A stretch of 64,000 nucleotides of DNA from Nemertoderma westbladi (GCA_032718475.1 JAUCBJ010005827.1:1-64000); one strand, 5' to 3'; positions 43,599 through 55,949 are shown, numbered from the stretch's first letter. Notes: generated by a model not told the origin, from the sequence alone. A program made the numbers and translations.

Positions 43599-44119
43599 GT
43601 AAATAATTGAATTACATAGTTACATAATTACATTATTATTGTATAATTATATAATTATCAGATGTTTGGTGAATAGGATAGAGTAGAATAGGAATTGCAT
43701 TCATTTCATTTGTCTACAAATGAAGCAGTAATAATGTACAATAATGGTGTGGGCTCTGTCACTTTAATGTCCTCGTGTTGGAGTCTCTTCTGTAATGGTA
43801 ATGTAATAACACGAAAGTATTAATTAATACAATGACGCATTTAAGAGGGGATGGCACTTGTGGCTAAAAAGGCTATTTCTTGAACAGTTGAACACAAAAA
43901 GGCCCAAAAAGTGCCGTTTTAGGACCCAAATCATTTTTAGTAAACATCATGTTCCATCAACTGATTTCATCAAGAATTGTTCGAGAAATAGACTGTTTCG
44001 TGAAAAATATACATCCTGATATAAATGGATTTAACGTTTATGGAAAAATTCAAATTTTCCCGCTATTACATTTTTATTAATTGCATTATTATTAAATACA
44101 CTTCACTTCAAGAACGCAG

Positions 44120-44840
44120 AAGTAGTAGATATCCGGCAACTACAGTCACAGACACCGACTTTGCGACATCGCCCTGCTCTCTAATACGCTAGCAGATGCA
44201 CAGCTTCTACTAAATAAAGCGGAGAGGGCTGCATTGGATTGCATATAAATGCTACCAAGACCGAATTCATGACCTCTAATGTTGATGGAAACTTGACAAC
44301 CATTGACAATAATCAACTAAGGAAGGTTGACGAAAGCAAAGGTTTGGGTAGCTCTATCAAAAATGGATACAATCTGGAAATCAGATCTCTCCAGGCACCT
44401 GAAGACTAAGTTCTTTTGAGCCACAGTGGAAAGTGTATTTTTATACGGGGGTGAGACCTGGACACTGACTAAAACACTTGAACAACGAATTGATGGTTGC
44501 TACACTAGACTACTAAGGGCAGCCCTAAACATCAGCTGGAGACAACACATGACAAACGCCGAGCTTTATGGTACAATACCACCTGTATCAACCACCCTCC
44601 GTGAACGCAGATTAAGATTCAGTGGGCACTGCTGGCGAAGTAAAGACGAGGTCATACCAGATCTACTTTTCTGGCAACCAACTCATGGAAAGCGTAGTCG
44701 TGGACGACCGGCCATAACATATATAGATCAACTTGAAAGGGATACTGAACTTGGGAGAAACGAAATTGCGACAACTAGGAAGAATCGGGAAGCCTGGAAG
44801 GATCTCATTTCCAATGTCCGAGTTCGCTCGACCTAGTAGT
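44120..44840 (+). mobile_element. RTE/CR1-like LINE 3' fragment in the dehydrogenase intron
   Basis: Broken frames read DIALLSNTLADAQLLLNKAE, then from 44426 SVFLYGGETWTLTKTLEQRI, LLRAALNISWRQH, LRFSGHCWRSKDEV and GKRSRGRPAITYIDQL. It is the C-terminal region of the same kind of LINE as at 33736-34945 and 31350-31620. It is 5'-truncated, in sense with the dehydrogenase. Confidence 0.85.
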
Positions 44841-44879
44841 AGCAGTAGTACATTTTTATAGCTAAAAATGTAACAAATA

Positions 44880-46055
44880 AAACAATCATTTAGAAATTTT
44901 ATTTCATATTTTACCTTTTACTTTATTCATATTTTACTTTCTAATTAAATGTAATTTGATGATATCTCGAGAACCGATCATCGAATTTTTTTTTAAACAT
45001 TGTAATTGTTTTTTAATTGTACAGTTTGGTGAATTGCATCCAGCGATATATTATCAATATTTCGGTTGACAGGTACCGGTGAAATCAGACTTAACCAAAA
45101 AAATGTCAAGCCAATATCAATGTGCACAAACAAACAGACAAACTGACGTTTTTTTTTACAGCAATAAATCGTAACGGTCTTCTAATAAAATCGTGCTGCT
45201 GGAAGTCTTGTCAAAAAAAAGACAAGTCCTTAAGTTGTATCCCATAACTCGAGTTTGAGAAAAGTTATGAGAAAAATGCTTTCAGATTATATATTTCATT
45301 TAAGTAATTCGGAAAACAACAGAATCTACATTCTACAATTTATAAAAATAAAATGGTGCTAACCCCCCCTTGATGCGGAATAGTTCCTAATAGTGTCATC
45401 TAAAACAACGTCAAGTAGGCAGTGGAATAACTTTTAAGGATGTAGTGAAAGATAGTTTGATTGATTGTATATTCGTGGACTATGCCGATAAAAACAATTA
45501 CTACAAATAAACAACAACAAACAAAATAGCGCAATATCTTTCATTAAGTCAGAACAACAGAAAATCCATGACACCCCAGATTGGAGACCTGTATTTAGAC
45601 CGTAATAACCGCAAGCAAGCAAAGCTTGGTGTTGGTGTAGATACAAAACTAACAAACTGACAAATTGACAACAATGGTTATGAAGCCCTTGGCCTATGCA
45701 ATGCCAATATCTGCCGTGTTTCCATATCGAGAACTTCACTATGATCTCGAGAGAACATTGGTGATAGATAATCTTTAAAAGTCAGTTGTTCATGAAGAGA
45801 ACCCATAATATGGATAAAAAATTAATACTATGATGTCGTACGTATATTAGAACAACTAGCATTATTGATGCTATAAGTTGACAGCACACGATTACTGGAC
45901 TACATAAACATAAAACATTGTCAGCTCCAGCGCCAATAAAAAAAAAAAAGAAAAATACAATTCTCAGCTGCACAATGCATAAAGAAATAACAACATATAT
46001 TATACATCATAGATTTGAGTAGTTACAATTTTATTGATATAGGTTAAGTTACATA
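44880..46055. other. Intron sequence without recognised feature
   Basis: AT-rich intronic sequence with poly-T and poly-A tracts. Frames at 45434-45739 and 45782-45973 have no family signal. Confidence 0.4.
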
Positions 46056-46060
46056 TTCGA

Positions 46061-48630
46061 TTATAGCAATAACAATGTATTTCTAAGTTTGGTAGCCTTA
46101 CTAATAAAGATAGATAGATTTTTTACTTCAGATCTGGACTGGGATGATAATAATTTGCGGTACTTAAAAACGGATGGAAATAATTGATAATACATTTTAA
46201 TAAATTCTATTCTTAGTTCTCTGTATGCGGGACAAATCAGTAAAAAATGAAGTTCATCCTCAATTTCTCCAGAGTTACAGATTCGACACAATCTCTCGGA
46301 AGGCTCCTGTCGCTCCCACCGGCCTACCTCCACTTGCAACCTGTGGCTTGAGCACCTCAGGTGGGCTAGCGCCAGCTTTAAGGAGGGGAAACTTTTCAGA
46401 GAGTTCAAATACAGTTCTGTACCAAACCGATCTTTAATGTAGAGTCTCCCCTTAGGTGACCCGTTTATGTTTGCCCACCAGGCCTGTACGAACTGGTCAG
46501 ATAAAATCCGTTTGACTAATCCTAAAAAACTATTTCGATCCTCAACCTCTTGTACCTCCCAAGCCCAACTCAATCCTAACCCATTTAACGTGTCTCTGAC
46601 CCTAGAGGCCCAATTCACAGTGGATCTACTTGCAGTTGCGTCTTTGTATAGTTCAAGATAAATTCGTTTACTTAAGCGATGGTTGGACAATGATAGAAGG
46701 CGAACCCAAAACTTCAGTATTATAAATTTCCTGTAAACAGCCAATGGAATTACACCTGACTCGCCGTATACCATAAAATTCGGTGTACTCGATTTCACAC
46801 CAATTATGCGTTTAAGAAAAGATAGTTGGACTCGTTCAATCTCTCTCCCTGCGTGAAAACCCCAAACTTCTGCACCGTAGTTCAAAATTGGTATTATAAG
46901 AGTTGAGAATAGTTTTATACGAAGGTCAAATGAAATGTTCAAAAAATGGCTTAAGTACTTGTATAGAGAAAACAGAGCTTTATTGGCTTTCGATGCAAGG
47001 GACTTCTGTGCGACAAAGAAGCTTCCTGAGGAAGAGAACTCAACCCCTAAATAGGTATATGACGAGACAACCTTCACAGGGCATCCCTTATATGTCCATC
47101 TGTCTAGTACTGCAGAGGTCCCACCGCGTCGGAAGATAATTATATTTGTTTTATCCAAGTTAACCTTAAGAGCCCAGTAGTCTGTATAGTGACCCAGAAT
47201 ATCAAGTGCACATTGAAGACCTTCTCTGCTATTTGCTACTAGAACAGCATCGTCCGCGTACAGGAGAAGATATAAACGGAAATAGGAAAAATCCAGACCA
47301 GGGAAACCTCCTCTTGCTAGTTCTAGTTCCAAATCATTTAAGAATAAAGCAAATAAAATAGGAGACAAACATTCTCCCTGCATAACGCCTAGCAGACAGT
47401 CAAAACTATCCGAAATCTCCCCATCCCACCGTACACTAGCCTTTACTGACTTGTACATGTCCCTAATAATATCGAATATTTTGCCCTTAAATCCAAGTGA
47501 GCTGAGTTTGATCCACAGTGCGTTGCGATCTACTGAATCGAAAGCCTTCTTGAAATCCACAAAGGCTGTGTATAATTTATTGTGACCGTGTTTTCCAGAT
47601 GTGAAATATTCAACTAGACCATGAAGAACAAAAATGTGATCAGAGGTGGAATATCCTGGACGGAAACCCGCCTGCGACTCAATAATAATACCAAGACCTT
47701 CTGACCACCATAACAAGCGTGTGTTCAATATGGTTGTAAACAGTTTACCAAGAGTACTAAGCAACGATATACCGCGGTAATTGTTTGTATCTAAGCTGCT
47801 GCCTTTCTTTTTATAAATTGGGGTGACCAATGCAGTCGTCCAAGCACGCGGGAAGTGTCCAGAATACAATACAGCATTAAAAAGAGTATGGATTGTAGGG
47901 AATAGAGCTTCCTTGGCCTCAATGAAAAACTCGGATAAGAGAAGATCTACACCGGGAGCTTTGTTGCGTTTCAATTTACTAACTGCGGAAATGAGTTCGT
48001 CTAGGGAAATTGGTTGTGACGCTTCGCCTTCAAGGATGGATCTACTGAACTGAAGATCAATTTCAGGATCGGGTTCGATGCCCATATCCTGAAAAGTGGA
48101 TGACGTGTCGATTAAACTACGAAAATGGGTCTCAAAATCCTTGAGTGTAAGTTTATTAGTACTGCCTGCAGAACTAGAATTTCCAGACGCCTTAGCTAAC
48201 AGTTTCCAGAATTTTTTAGATTCTGAACATCTCAAGGATTCCAACTTATTAGACTGATCCAGCCGGAATTGTGCCTTAGATTGACGCAATGTTCTATGAT
48301 AGATACTACGAGATTTTGATAGGATTGTAAACGATTCAGGCGATTTACTGGTACGCCAATGATTAAGGGCTCTACGAAAATCGTGCAGTCGTTCACGACA
48401 CTCGTCATTATACCAAGGTGCATCGATAGTATGCATACTGCTATTGTTGTTACCTCTAACCTTAAAATACTTAGTTGCGGTATCTGTGATGCAGTCACAC
48501 AACAGTTGGGTCGCACTTTCAATTAAGTCGGCTGAATAGATACCACCTGTCAGAGAATCCTGAATGTCCCCCAAACGCGATTGCATGTCCACTGATTCAA
48601 GGTCACTTACAAAGGCTTGTTTACGGGAGT
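46061..48630 (-). CDS. Non-LTR retrotransposon ORF2: reverse transcriptase, long intact frame, no endonuclease
   Basis: An 843-codon uninterrupted frame on the minus strand, open a few codons further to about 48630. RT motifs are complete: KAPGVDLLLSEFF, PIYKKKGSSLDTNNYRGISL, QAGFRPGYSTSDHIF, AFVDFKKAFDSVDR (motif A), GVMQGECLSPILFALFLNDL (motif B), LLLYADDAVLVAN (motif C, YADD intact), followed by thumb and a C-terminal C-x2-C-x7-H-x4-C knuckle (CRICNSGEIEDELHFLLIC). The upstream endonuclease domain expected in such ORF2 proteins is missing: at 48636 the sequence changes to the tail of another element. It is antisense to the dehydrogenase gene. The intact catalytic frame suggests recent insertion. 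Confidence 0.9.
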
Positions 48631-48635
48631 CCTTG

Positions 48636-49265
48636 TTTCAATGTTTCAATGTTTATTTTTACCCTTCAAATAATAATTCAAAATAACAATAACTCAGTAT
48701 AAAATAGAAATTAACATGAATACATACTATATATGGTAAGTTCTATATAAATGGGTACTGGAGAACAGCCAAATAGCAGGGCTAGTAAACGGCTGCCCAC
48801 CAGTAGGATGGGATTATATAAAATGTAAATATATGTAACATTTGATAGAATGGATGTAGTAAGTAGTGGTTTGAAGTAATATTATACTGTAGGGTGTTGC
48901 AGATGCAGAATAGAGAGGTGAAGAAGAAGATGGCATATAGATAGATAGATAATGTAGGTAAGGTAGAGTAGAAAGTAGATAGATAATGTAGGTAAGGTAG
49001 AGTAGAAAGTAGATAGATAACAATAGGAAGGATAGGGACTATGTATTAGGAGTGCTAATTTAGCGATAGATTTATGGTAATTAGTAGGGGCAGACTGCGA
49101 TTTTTTAACATTTTTTGTTTATACTGTAGGTCTATATATATAATTGTATTTAGTAATACATAAATTTAATTTGGCGAATGACAACGAGTTATTTTAATAG
49201 ATGGAGATTTAAACAGCAAATATTTTAGTAGACGAATTTGTAATATAATTAAATTAAAGGGTTAA
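48636..49265 (-). mobile_element. Probable second LINE tail and simple repeats interrupting the ORF2 upstream region
   Basis: Read on the minus strand this segment ends GGGTAAAAATAAACATTGAAACATTGAAACA, a short-period 3' tail typical of some LINEs, exactly where the ORF2 frame begins. It also contains a TAGATAGATAATGTAGGTAAGG repeat (48935-49020). I infer a 5'-truncated insertion that replaced or separated the endonuclease region. Confidence 0.5.
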
Positions 49266-49269
49266 AGTT

Positions 49270-50150
49270 TAAAACATGGCCCCGTGCCTGGGTATTGTTC
49301 ATGTAACCTCAAAGAGAGGAAAACGTGGCCCCGCGCCCGGGTATTATACATGTAACCTCAAAGAGAGAAAAAAGAAAACGTGGCCCCGCGCCCGGGTAAT
49401 ATTCTTGTAACCTCAAAGAGAGGAAAACGTGGCCCCGCGCCCGGGTAATGTTCATGTAACCTCAAAGAGAGGAAAACGTGGCCCCGCGCCCGGGTAATAT
49501 ACATGTAACCTCAAAGAGAGGAAAACATGGCCCCGTGCCCGGGTATTGTTCATGTAACCTCAAAGAGAGGAAAACGTGGCCCCGCGCCCGGGTAATATTC
49601 TTGTAACCTCAAAGAGAGGAAAACGAAAACGTGGCCCCGCGCCCGGGTATTATACATGTAACTGCAAAGAGAGGAAAACGTGGCCCCGCGCCCGGGTATT
49701 GTTCATGTAACCTCAAAGAGAGGAAAACGTGGCCCCGCGCCCGGGTATTATACATGTAACTGCAAAGAGAGGAAAACGTGGCCCCGCGCCCGGGTATTAT
49801 ACATGTAACCTCAAAGAGAAGAAACATGGCCCCGTGCCCGGGTATTGTTCATGTAACCTCAAAGAGAGGAAAACGTAGCCCCGCGCCCGGGTATTGTTCA
49901 AGTAACCTCAAAGAGAGGAAAACGTGGCCCCGCACCCGGGTAATGTTCGTTTAACCTCAAAGAGAGGAAAACATGGCCCCGCGCCCGGGTATTATACATG
50001 TAACCTCAAAGAGAGGAAAACATGGCCCCGTGCCCGGGTATTGTTCATGTAACCTCAAAAAGAGGAAAACGTAGCCCCGCGCCCGGGTATTGTTCATGTA
50101 ACCTCAAAGAGAGGAAAACGTGGCCCCGCGCCCGGGTAGAGGCTGTCTGG
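49270..50150. repeat. ~49-bp GC-rich minisatellite, about 17-18 copies
   Basis: The unit contains CAAAGAGAGGAAAACGTGGC and CCCGCGCCCGGGTATT. It overlaps the last codons of the adjoining LINE ORF1 (PGAGPRFPLFEVT then a stop). It is much more GC-rich than its surroundings and each unit contains CCCGGG. Confidence 0.95.
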
Positions 50151-52607
50151 CTGATGAGGGTTTGCAGTCGTTTGAGCACATTGATTGGCTACACTATTTC
50201 CTACAGCAATGTTAGACACTCCTACAACGGTAACGATACCACTGCTCTGGGACCGTTGGCTTATTCTGTTACCCGAGTTAGATCGCGTAACGCGGCGCGA
50301 TGTCGATTCTTGACGCTTTGTGTTGCGCCCCCTTGGGCAGTGGCCAAAACTAACGCCTTTTGGGTTTTTGGGTTTCCTAGAACTGGGTTTACAGTTATTG
50401 GAAAATTGAAAGTTTATATCATTAGAACAGCCGACGGAATCAGGGCAGTGAAACTCATTGATATTATCATAAGAATAACTTCTAATACTGTTAGAAGTAG
50501 AAACTGATATACTATGCGCTGGAGCTGTAGCTACACTAGTGCGATAATTGATTGCACAACTAGACACACCTACAACTGAGCTGGGTATAGGAGGCATATT
50601 GTTTCTCATACGCAGATTACTTATACACGTATCCAGACTGTCACTGCGTGCGCATTTTTTGCGCACTACTTCACTGGTTTTATTTGAAAAATAATTTTCT
50701 GTCACACTTCCGACAAAACTATTCACACCAGTCGAAATATTTGAGCTGTTTGTTTCTTCATTTACCGTTACATAATGAGGAGTACTGTCGTCATTCATCG
50801 TAACAGTGTGGGATATATCGCCATTAGCACCAGCTATATACAGACTACTCCTATTTGGTTCATCATTCACCGTAACAGAATGGGGTATATCGTTATTAGC
50901 ACCAGATATAAACTGACTACTACTGTTTGGTACATCATTCACCGTAACAGAATGGGGTATATCGTTATTAGCACCAGATATAAACTGGCTACTACTGTTT
51001 GGTACATCATTCACCGTAACAGGATGGGGTATATCGTTATTAGCACCAGATATAAACTGACTACTACTGTTTGGAACATCATTCACCGTAACAGAATGGG
51101 GTATATCGTCATTAGCACCAGCTAAATACAAACTTCTACTGATTCGTACATCGTTACTACTAATAGTAGACATATAGGTATTGGGTACAGAGCAGATCGT
51201 ATGATTTTGACTCTGAGTAATCGCTTCCACACCACCATCATCGAGGTCCATAAGCACTCCAAATTTGTTATTCAATAACATACTGTCTCGGACTGCGGGG
51301 TAGGATTTTCTTGAATTTTTATTTTGGTTCACAACGACCTGCCATCCATTCTCACCATCACCTCCGATAGATGGCGCATTAGTCTGACTCATAGTAGGGT
51401 ACCGGTATCTGGTATTGACACTGGGCGGTGGACCTGGTCGAATATTGCTTGGAAGTTCTGGTCGACCAGGGTGAAAGACTGTAGGGCAATACGCAGCGCT
51501 TGGTCGCGGTCGTGTATACTGGGTAGAAATGTAACCACCGTTACCGTAAGCATTACCGGCCGAGACTGGCTGGTCGTCTAAAGCGGATGCGGAATGTGGG
51601 TTTCCAGATCCGGTATAGGGGTTATTCCTCACAGATGAGGGTGGTGGTACTGGTCGAACTGGATGAGCGTGGTGGAACTGGTTCAGTTGGTAGGGTGGGC
51701 GGTGTTCGGGGGTAGAGGGATTCAATACAGCTGGATAATGGTACTGGCCCCGTCCGAGAATGGCCGATAAACTTATATTCGGGGATGAATAAACTTCCCA
51801 CCCGCTGATGGAGCTGCCATTCAAGAGAAGCTTGTTTCCACGGACCGCGCTACTCATACCGAGTGTGGTTGCCTCACGTGCCAGTCGGGATAGTGTGTCG
51901 CGCTGTTGGCGTAACTCCACTGGCAGATCTTCTGAGAAGCGAATCGACGAATCCTTACCAAGGCGATTTCGAGCAGCTTCTAGCACCAAATTCCACGTTT
52001 TAAGACTTAGAAACTCCACCTTAATTGGACGACTGCGTGCGTTTCGTTTCAGGAGTCCCAATCTAAATATTCGCTCAATATTAAGTGGTTGGTGAACTCC
52101 CAGTCGTCCGCTGATAAACTCACCCATCACATCCTCGAGTACCGGTACTTCATTGCTTGTGCCTTCCGGGAAACCAGCTACTATTAGACAACGGCTCGAT
52201 ATAAGTTTTTCAGTTTCAACCTGGCGTCGATGCAAGGAGTCTAACCTCCAGGAGTTGCTATGAATCGTAGCCGTGGCGTCGTTAAACAATAACTGTAATG
52301 TATCAACTCCCTCCTTTATCCCTGGTATCAACTGTAACAACTCGAGATAATTACCGGTAGTTGGAAGTAGAACTTGGCTGTTTTGATCCGGGCGTGAGGT
52401 TTGCGCATTGCCGAATACGAAGTTTGACCGGTCTCCAGGTGGGATGGTGTTAATGGATGGTGTTGCGGAGTCACTACTTCTTATTCGAGGACGCTTAGCG
52501 CCTCGACCTTTATTCGTGGACTGACCGTTCGGTGGACCGCCTGGCGTGTTTAGAGGCACAGTTGGGGTAGGGGTAGTCTGAATATCGGGCTCATGTTCCC
52601 CAAGCAT
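50094..52607 (-). CDS. Non-LTR retrotransposon ORF1 protein (nucleic-acid-binding)
   Basis: An 837-codon open frame, ATG at 52607. After a basic N-terminus (GRGAKRPRIRSS) and a short helical segment comes an RRM-like/CTD segment like LINE ORF1 proteins: SSRCLIVAGFPEGTS, IERIFRLGLLKRNARSRPIKV, FSEDLPVELRQQRDTLSRLA. The C-terminal half is Pro/Ser/Asn-rich and includes about four to five copies of a 24-residue repeat (NSSSQFISGANNDIPHSVTV) at 50800-51130. The protein would bind element RNA as a chaperone. It most likely pairs with ORF2 at 46061-48630, both on the minus strand, with array and foreign sequence between them. Confidence 0.8.
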   Translation of the reverse strand: MLGEHEPDIQTTPTPTVPLNTPGGPPNGQSTNKGRGAKRPRIRSSDSATPSINTIPPGDRSNFVFGNAQTSRPDQNSQVLLPTTGNYLELLQLIPGIKEGVDTLQLLFNDATATIHSNSWRLDSLHRRQVETEKLISSRCLIVAGFPEGTSNEVPVLEDVMGEFISGRLGVHQPLNIERIFRLGLLKRNARSRPIKVEFLSLKTWNLVLEAARNRLGKDSSIRFSEDLPVELRQQRDTLSRLAREATTLGMSSAVRGNKLLLNGSSISGWEVYSSPNISLSAILGRGQYHYPAVLNPSTPEHRPPYQLNQFHHAHPVRPVPPPSSVRNNPYTGSGNPHSASALDDQPVSAGNAYGNGGYISTQYTRPRPSAAYCPTVFHPGRPELPSNIRPGPPPSVNTRYRYPTMSQTNAPSIGGDGENGWQVVVNQNKNSRKSYPAVRDSMLLNNKFGVLMDLDDGGVEAITQSQNHTICSVPNTYMSTISSNDVRISRSLYLAGANDDIPHSVTVNDVPNSSSQFISGANNDIPHPVTVNDVPNSSSQFISGANNDIPHSVTVNDVPNSSSQFISGANNDIPHSVTVNDEPNRSSLYIAGANGDISHTVTMNDDSTPHYVTVNEETNSSNISTGVNSFVGSVTENYFSNKTSEVVRKKCARSDSLDTCISNLRMRNNMPPIPSSVVGVSSCAINYRTSVATAPAHSISVSTSNSIRSYSYDNINEFHCPDSVGCSNDINFQFSNNCKPSSRKPKNPKGVSFGHCPRGRNTKRQESTSRRVTRSNSGNRISQRSQSSGIVTVVGVSNIAVGNSVANQCAQTTANPHQPDSLYPGAGPRFPLFEVT
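50800..51130 (-). repeat. 72-bp in-frame repeat in LINE ORF1
   Basis: Four to five units of 72 bp (24 codons) with SGANNDIPHSVTVNDVPNSS as core. All in frame, no stop. Confidence 0.88.
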
Positions 52608-52997
52608 TTTCCCAACTGCCCAAACCGATAGGCCTAAAGTAAAAAGTTGGTATCTGATTGCTGCAGTCCTGAGTACAGCAGTACTGCACAGCAGTATTTC
52701 ATTATGATGGGATAGATTAATGAGGAGAGTGGTTTAAAGTTAAAAAACACAAAGTTGTCTTTCCCTTCTAAATTGCATATGAGTACCATTCCTTCGCATT
52801 CATGATGTTTACTCCTGATAACTTAATAAGTTTTGTGGAAAAATGGCAATGTTGACTTATGTTAGCTTATAGCTAATTTTGTAATTTACACATAATTCGG
52901 GTAACCAAATTTTATTTCATGGTGTAATATGATAATTTTAGTAGACCCCAGTTTTTATTTTATAAACCAATATTAAGCTAATTTGTTTTGATTTTAG

Positions 52998-53659
52998 AAT
53001 CGTTTATTCGTGCAAGGCAAGAACTTGGTGGTATTAATGTTGTTTACAACAATGCTGGGATTTGTGGTGAATACAATAACAACAAGAAGCTTATAAACAT
53101 CAATGTCCTCGGTGTCATTAATGGAACCTATATTGGGTTGTCATTAATGAGTCGCACTAAAGGAGGTCAAGGTGGAGTTATCATTAACACAGCTTCATCA
53201 GCTGCACTAATGGTTGGTAATTCACAGCCGTCGTATAATGCTTCAAAATCAGCTATATTTGCTTTCACGAAATCTGTTGTTACTTTTGAAGATTTCTCTG
53301 ATCATGGTGTTCGCATCAATGCTGTTTGTCCTGGTGGAGTTGATACGCCTTTAGTGGATCAAATTATTGCAGATCCAAAAATTATAATTCCATCAGCTGC
53401 TGTCGTCGATGTAGCTAAACAGGTAACACTTGTTAAAACTCAGTTGAAGTATTTTCAGGATTCTTTGGGATTTCTTACACCTAAGGAAGTAGCAGAGACT
53501 TTTTATCAATTGACATTGGATATAAATATTTCAGCAGGAAAATCGGTGTTGGTTTGGCCAGGAAAACGTTGTTTAGTTGTTGATATGATACCTATGGTAA
53601 CAGGAAAACTGGGAGATGAGGAAGAATTTCAAGAACCAGAATTACTGAAATTAGAATAA
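52998..53659 (+). CDS. HPGD-like short-chain dehydrogenase, exon 2 (terminal)
   Basis: Acceptor TTGATTTTAG; phase 1 in; stop TAA at 53657-53659. It carries NNAG (YNNAGICGEY), NGTYIGL, the catalytic Ser in INTASSAAL, YNASK with catalytic Tyr and Lys, and the CPGGVDTPL segment. Pattern and spacing match classical SDRs of the HPGD group. The intron before it is 9.4 kb and filled with LINE sequence on both strands. A possible polyadenylation signal AATAAA is at 54005. Confidence 0.92.
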
Positions 53660-54655
53660 TATTGTAGATAACCTGGTACTGTATAATAATATGGACTCAA
53701 TACAGTAATATGGTATCATCGTATTAAATAATTAATAATAGATAGATTGGAAATTTTAAATATTTAATGCAACTAGCATTTGCTTTCTGTTTATTTTGAC
53801 AAACAGAACAGAGACCTAGAGCTTAATATAGATTATTAATAGATAATAAGTAAAGTTACACATTTTTGATTGGATATTATGGTTTATTAATTTAATTCTA
53901 AACTATGAAAAATTTAAAAAATGAAATGTAAAGAGTAACAAGCAATGCCCATGCCCAGATCGCAGAATATTCAGAATATTTATGTACGACCTAAACAATG
54001 GTACAATAAATCCCAAATCTGAACTCCGCCTTATTTTTAATAAATCATCTTCCATCCACACACAACTACGCAACTACACCATGTCCTGGAATATAGTGTC
54101 GTTATTCAGGTACCTGCCCCCCCCCCTTAATTTTTTTTACAAATCTTAATGAGATTGCATTAAATTTTTAACAGAGATAGTTTCACCTCCCTCCTCCTTA
54201 GTGGGTGAGCCAGAATTTTTATTTTCGCTTTCATTCTTTAGCTACAAGCGTTTGAAAAAAGTGTCTCCGTCGATATTGCACCAGTCCCACCGCAGTTATT
54301 CTTTAAACTTTTAGTGATTTGTTGGTATTAGTGGAAAGCTGACGTGCAAGGATTCCAAATATGAAAAATATTTGAATTTGGTTGGGAAATAGCTGAGATA
54401 TTGGCATTCGAAAGCTGCATGATTTGCTTCCCCTGCAGGGCTATTTATTCTATTTAATAAATACACAATGTTCTAGAACATTTTTAGAACGTTCTCATTT
54501 TGAAGATGGTCCAACACATTGCGTACTGCGGTACAGGGCACAAAGGGGCGTAGAAGTAATGGCATTGGGTCAGAGGAGCCAGACGTACCAACCGAGGTCA
54601 TTGATGCGGCGGTAGAACCTGTGTCAGCTGATGGTTGCATATTAGTCGGACATAA
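53660..54655. other. 3' flank of the dehydrogenase gene, no further gene
   Basis: AT-rich sequence with possible poly(A) signal at 54005 and a C9 tract near 54119. No supported coding region. Confidence 0.5.
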
Positions 54656-54659
54656 AGTG

Positions 54660-54860
54660 TAATCTATGAGTTTTCTAGGCCCTTCAATTTGGAATAATTC
54701 CCATCACAATCTACGAACAAAAACCTCAAAGTCGTCCTCAAAAGCTTATAAAAAATATCTACTAGGTGAAAACACAATGCAAATAACTATACGATATTCT
54801 ATATACGACTCTACTCACCCTACTAATGAATTACAATGTTGTAACTCACTGTTGTAAACG
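54660..54860 (+). mobile_element. LINE RT C-terminal remnant
   Basis: SFLGPSIWNNSHHNLRTKTS followed by a SSSKAYKKYLL-like end is the typical C-terminal segment of many metazoan RT proteins (FxGPxxWNxLPxxLR). Only about 35 codons remain. Confidence 0.65.
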
Positions 54861-54960
54861 TTAAACAGTGATAAAATGATGTTATTCTCAAGTTTACACC
54901 ACTTAATTTAATTATACCCTGCTTCTTAAAAATTGTGTAAACTGCAAGCAACGTGGAGCA

Positions 54961-54983
54961 GGGGGGGGGGGGGGGGGGGGGGG
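54961..54983 (+). repeat. Poly-G tract (~23 G)
   Basis: Uninterrupted G run. Strong quadruplex potential, and its exact length may be a sequencing or assembly uncertainty. Confidence 0.9.
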
Positions 54984-55627
54984 AAGATCACCTTATACCC
55001 TCCACCCTGTCCAAATTCCCACTTGCCCCACCCCCTCCCCTCTACAAACTACTATTTCATTCAGGTTCAACCAACTCTTTATCACCGGGTTGTAGCCCTT
55101 ACTAGCTCTAAGCGCTGTAAGCTGTTCTCCAGACCTTTCATCATCGTATTCGCTCATTTACGAATCACCCCAACATTCATCCCTATAATTTGCTTCAATT
55201 AAACAGTAACTGGTGTTGGTGTTCCTTTGCAACAGTGATGGTTAAACTATATATTAAAATTGATGATGATGGTAAAAATATATTCAATTTCAAGTTTACC
55301 TCATTTACTTACTGATAAAATCATTGAGAAGGACAATAAACTGTTGGTGTAGTTGGTACATAAGAAATTGATCATTGTATTTGTTTAGTAGATAAGGGGC
55401 GCCGCCCATCACCTACTATAACAGTAGGTGGTATGGTAGCGGTAGGTCATGCATGGTCCGCCACATAGATGAACTTTTAATTTATTAAAACTTGACATTA
55501 ATACAGTATAATGTATCTCATAAAACACAAACTGTAAGCCTACAATACTGCTAGTATTTAAATTTAAATATTTGAAGTAAATTTAAATATAATAACAGTA
55601 ATAATATTAATGATATATTAAAATAAA

Positions 55628-55843
55628 ATGGATCCAAGAGTATCAAAGCCATAGTAACAGGAGGAGGTAGTGGCATTGGTAAAGCTATTTGTCGTGTTGT
55701 AGTAGAAGGAGGAGGTAAAGTTTGTATTATAGATGTTTCTGAAGATAATGGTAAAGAAGTGGCCAATGAATTAAACAAAGGAAAACCTGAAAGAGTTGCG
55801 TTCTTCATTAAAGGTGACGTCTGTGACTATGATGGACTGGAAG
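55628..55843 (+). pseudogene. Second copy of the HPGD-like exon 1, with 1-nt deletion
   Basis: Nearly identical to 43382-43598, with the TGGGSGIG motif and donor GAAG|GTAATT kept, and only a few substitutions (A to G in TGGASGIG; N to R; Q to R; T to C). After ATG GAT CC a single T is missing, so the ATG frame ends at a TAG within nine codons, while the Rossmann frame downstream stays open. Either a young pseudogene, a gene using another start, or a sequencing error. Its exon 2 is not in the window because the following intron is occupied by a BEL element. Confidence 0.85.
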
Positions 55844-55922
55844 GTAATTCACATGTTAATTTAATACTATTTAATAATAAATTTAATAATTTTTTACCGA
55901 TGTGAAGTGCATTAGATTTTGC

Positions 55923-55947
55923 GGGGGGGGGGGGGGGGGGGGGGGGG
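55923..55947 (+). repeat. Poly-G tract (~25 G)
   Basis: Second long G run, 80 bp after the duplicated exon. Not coding. Confidence 0.9.
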
Positions 55948-55949
55948 TA

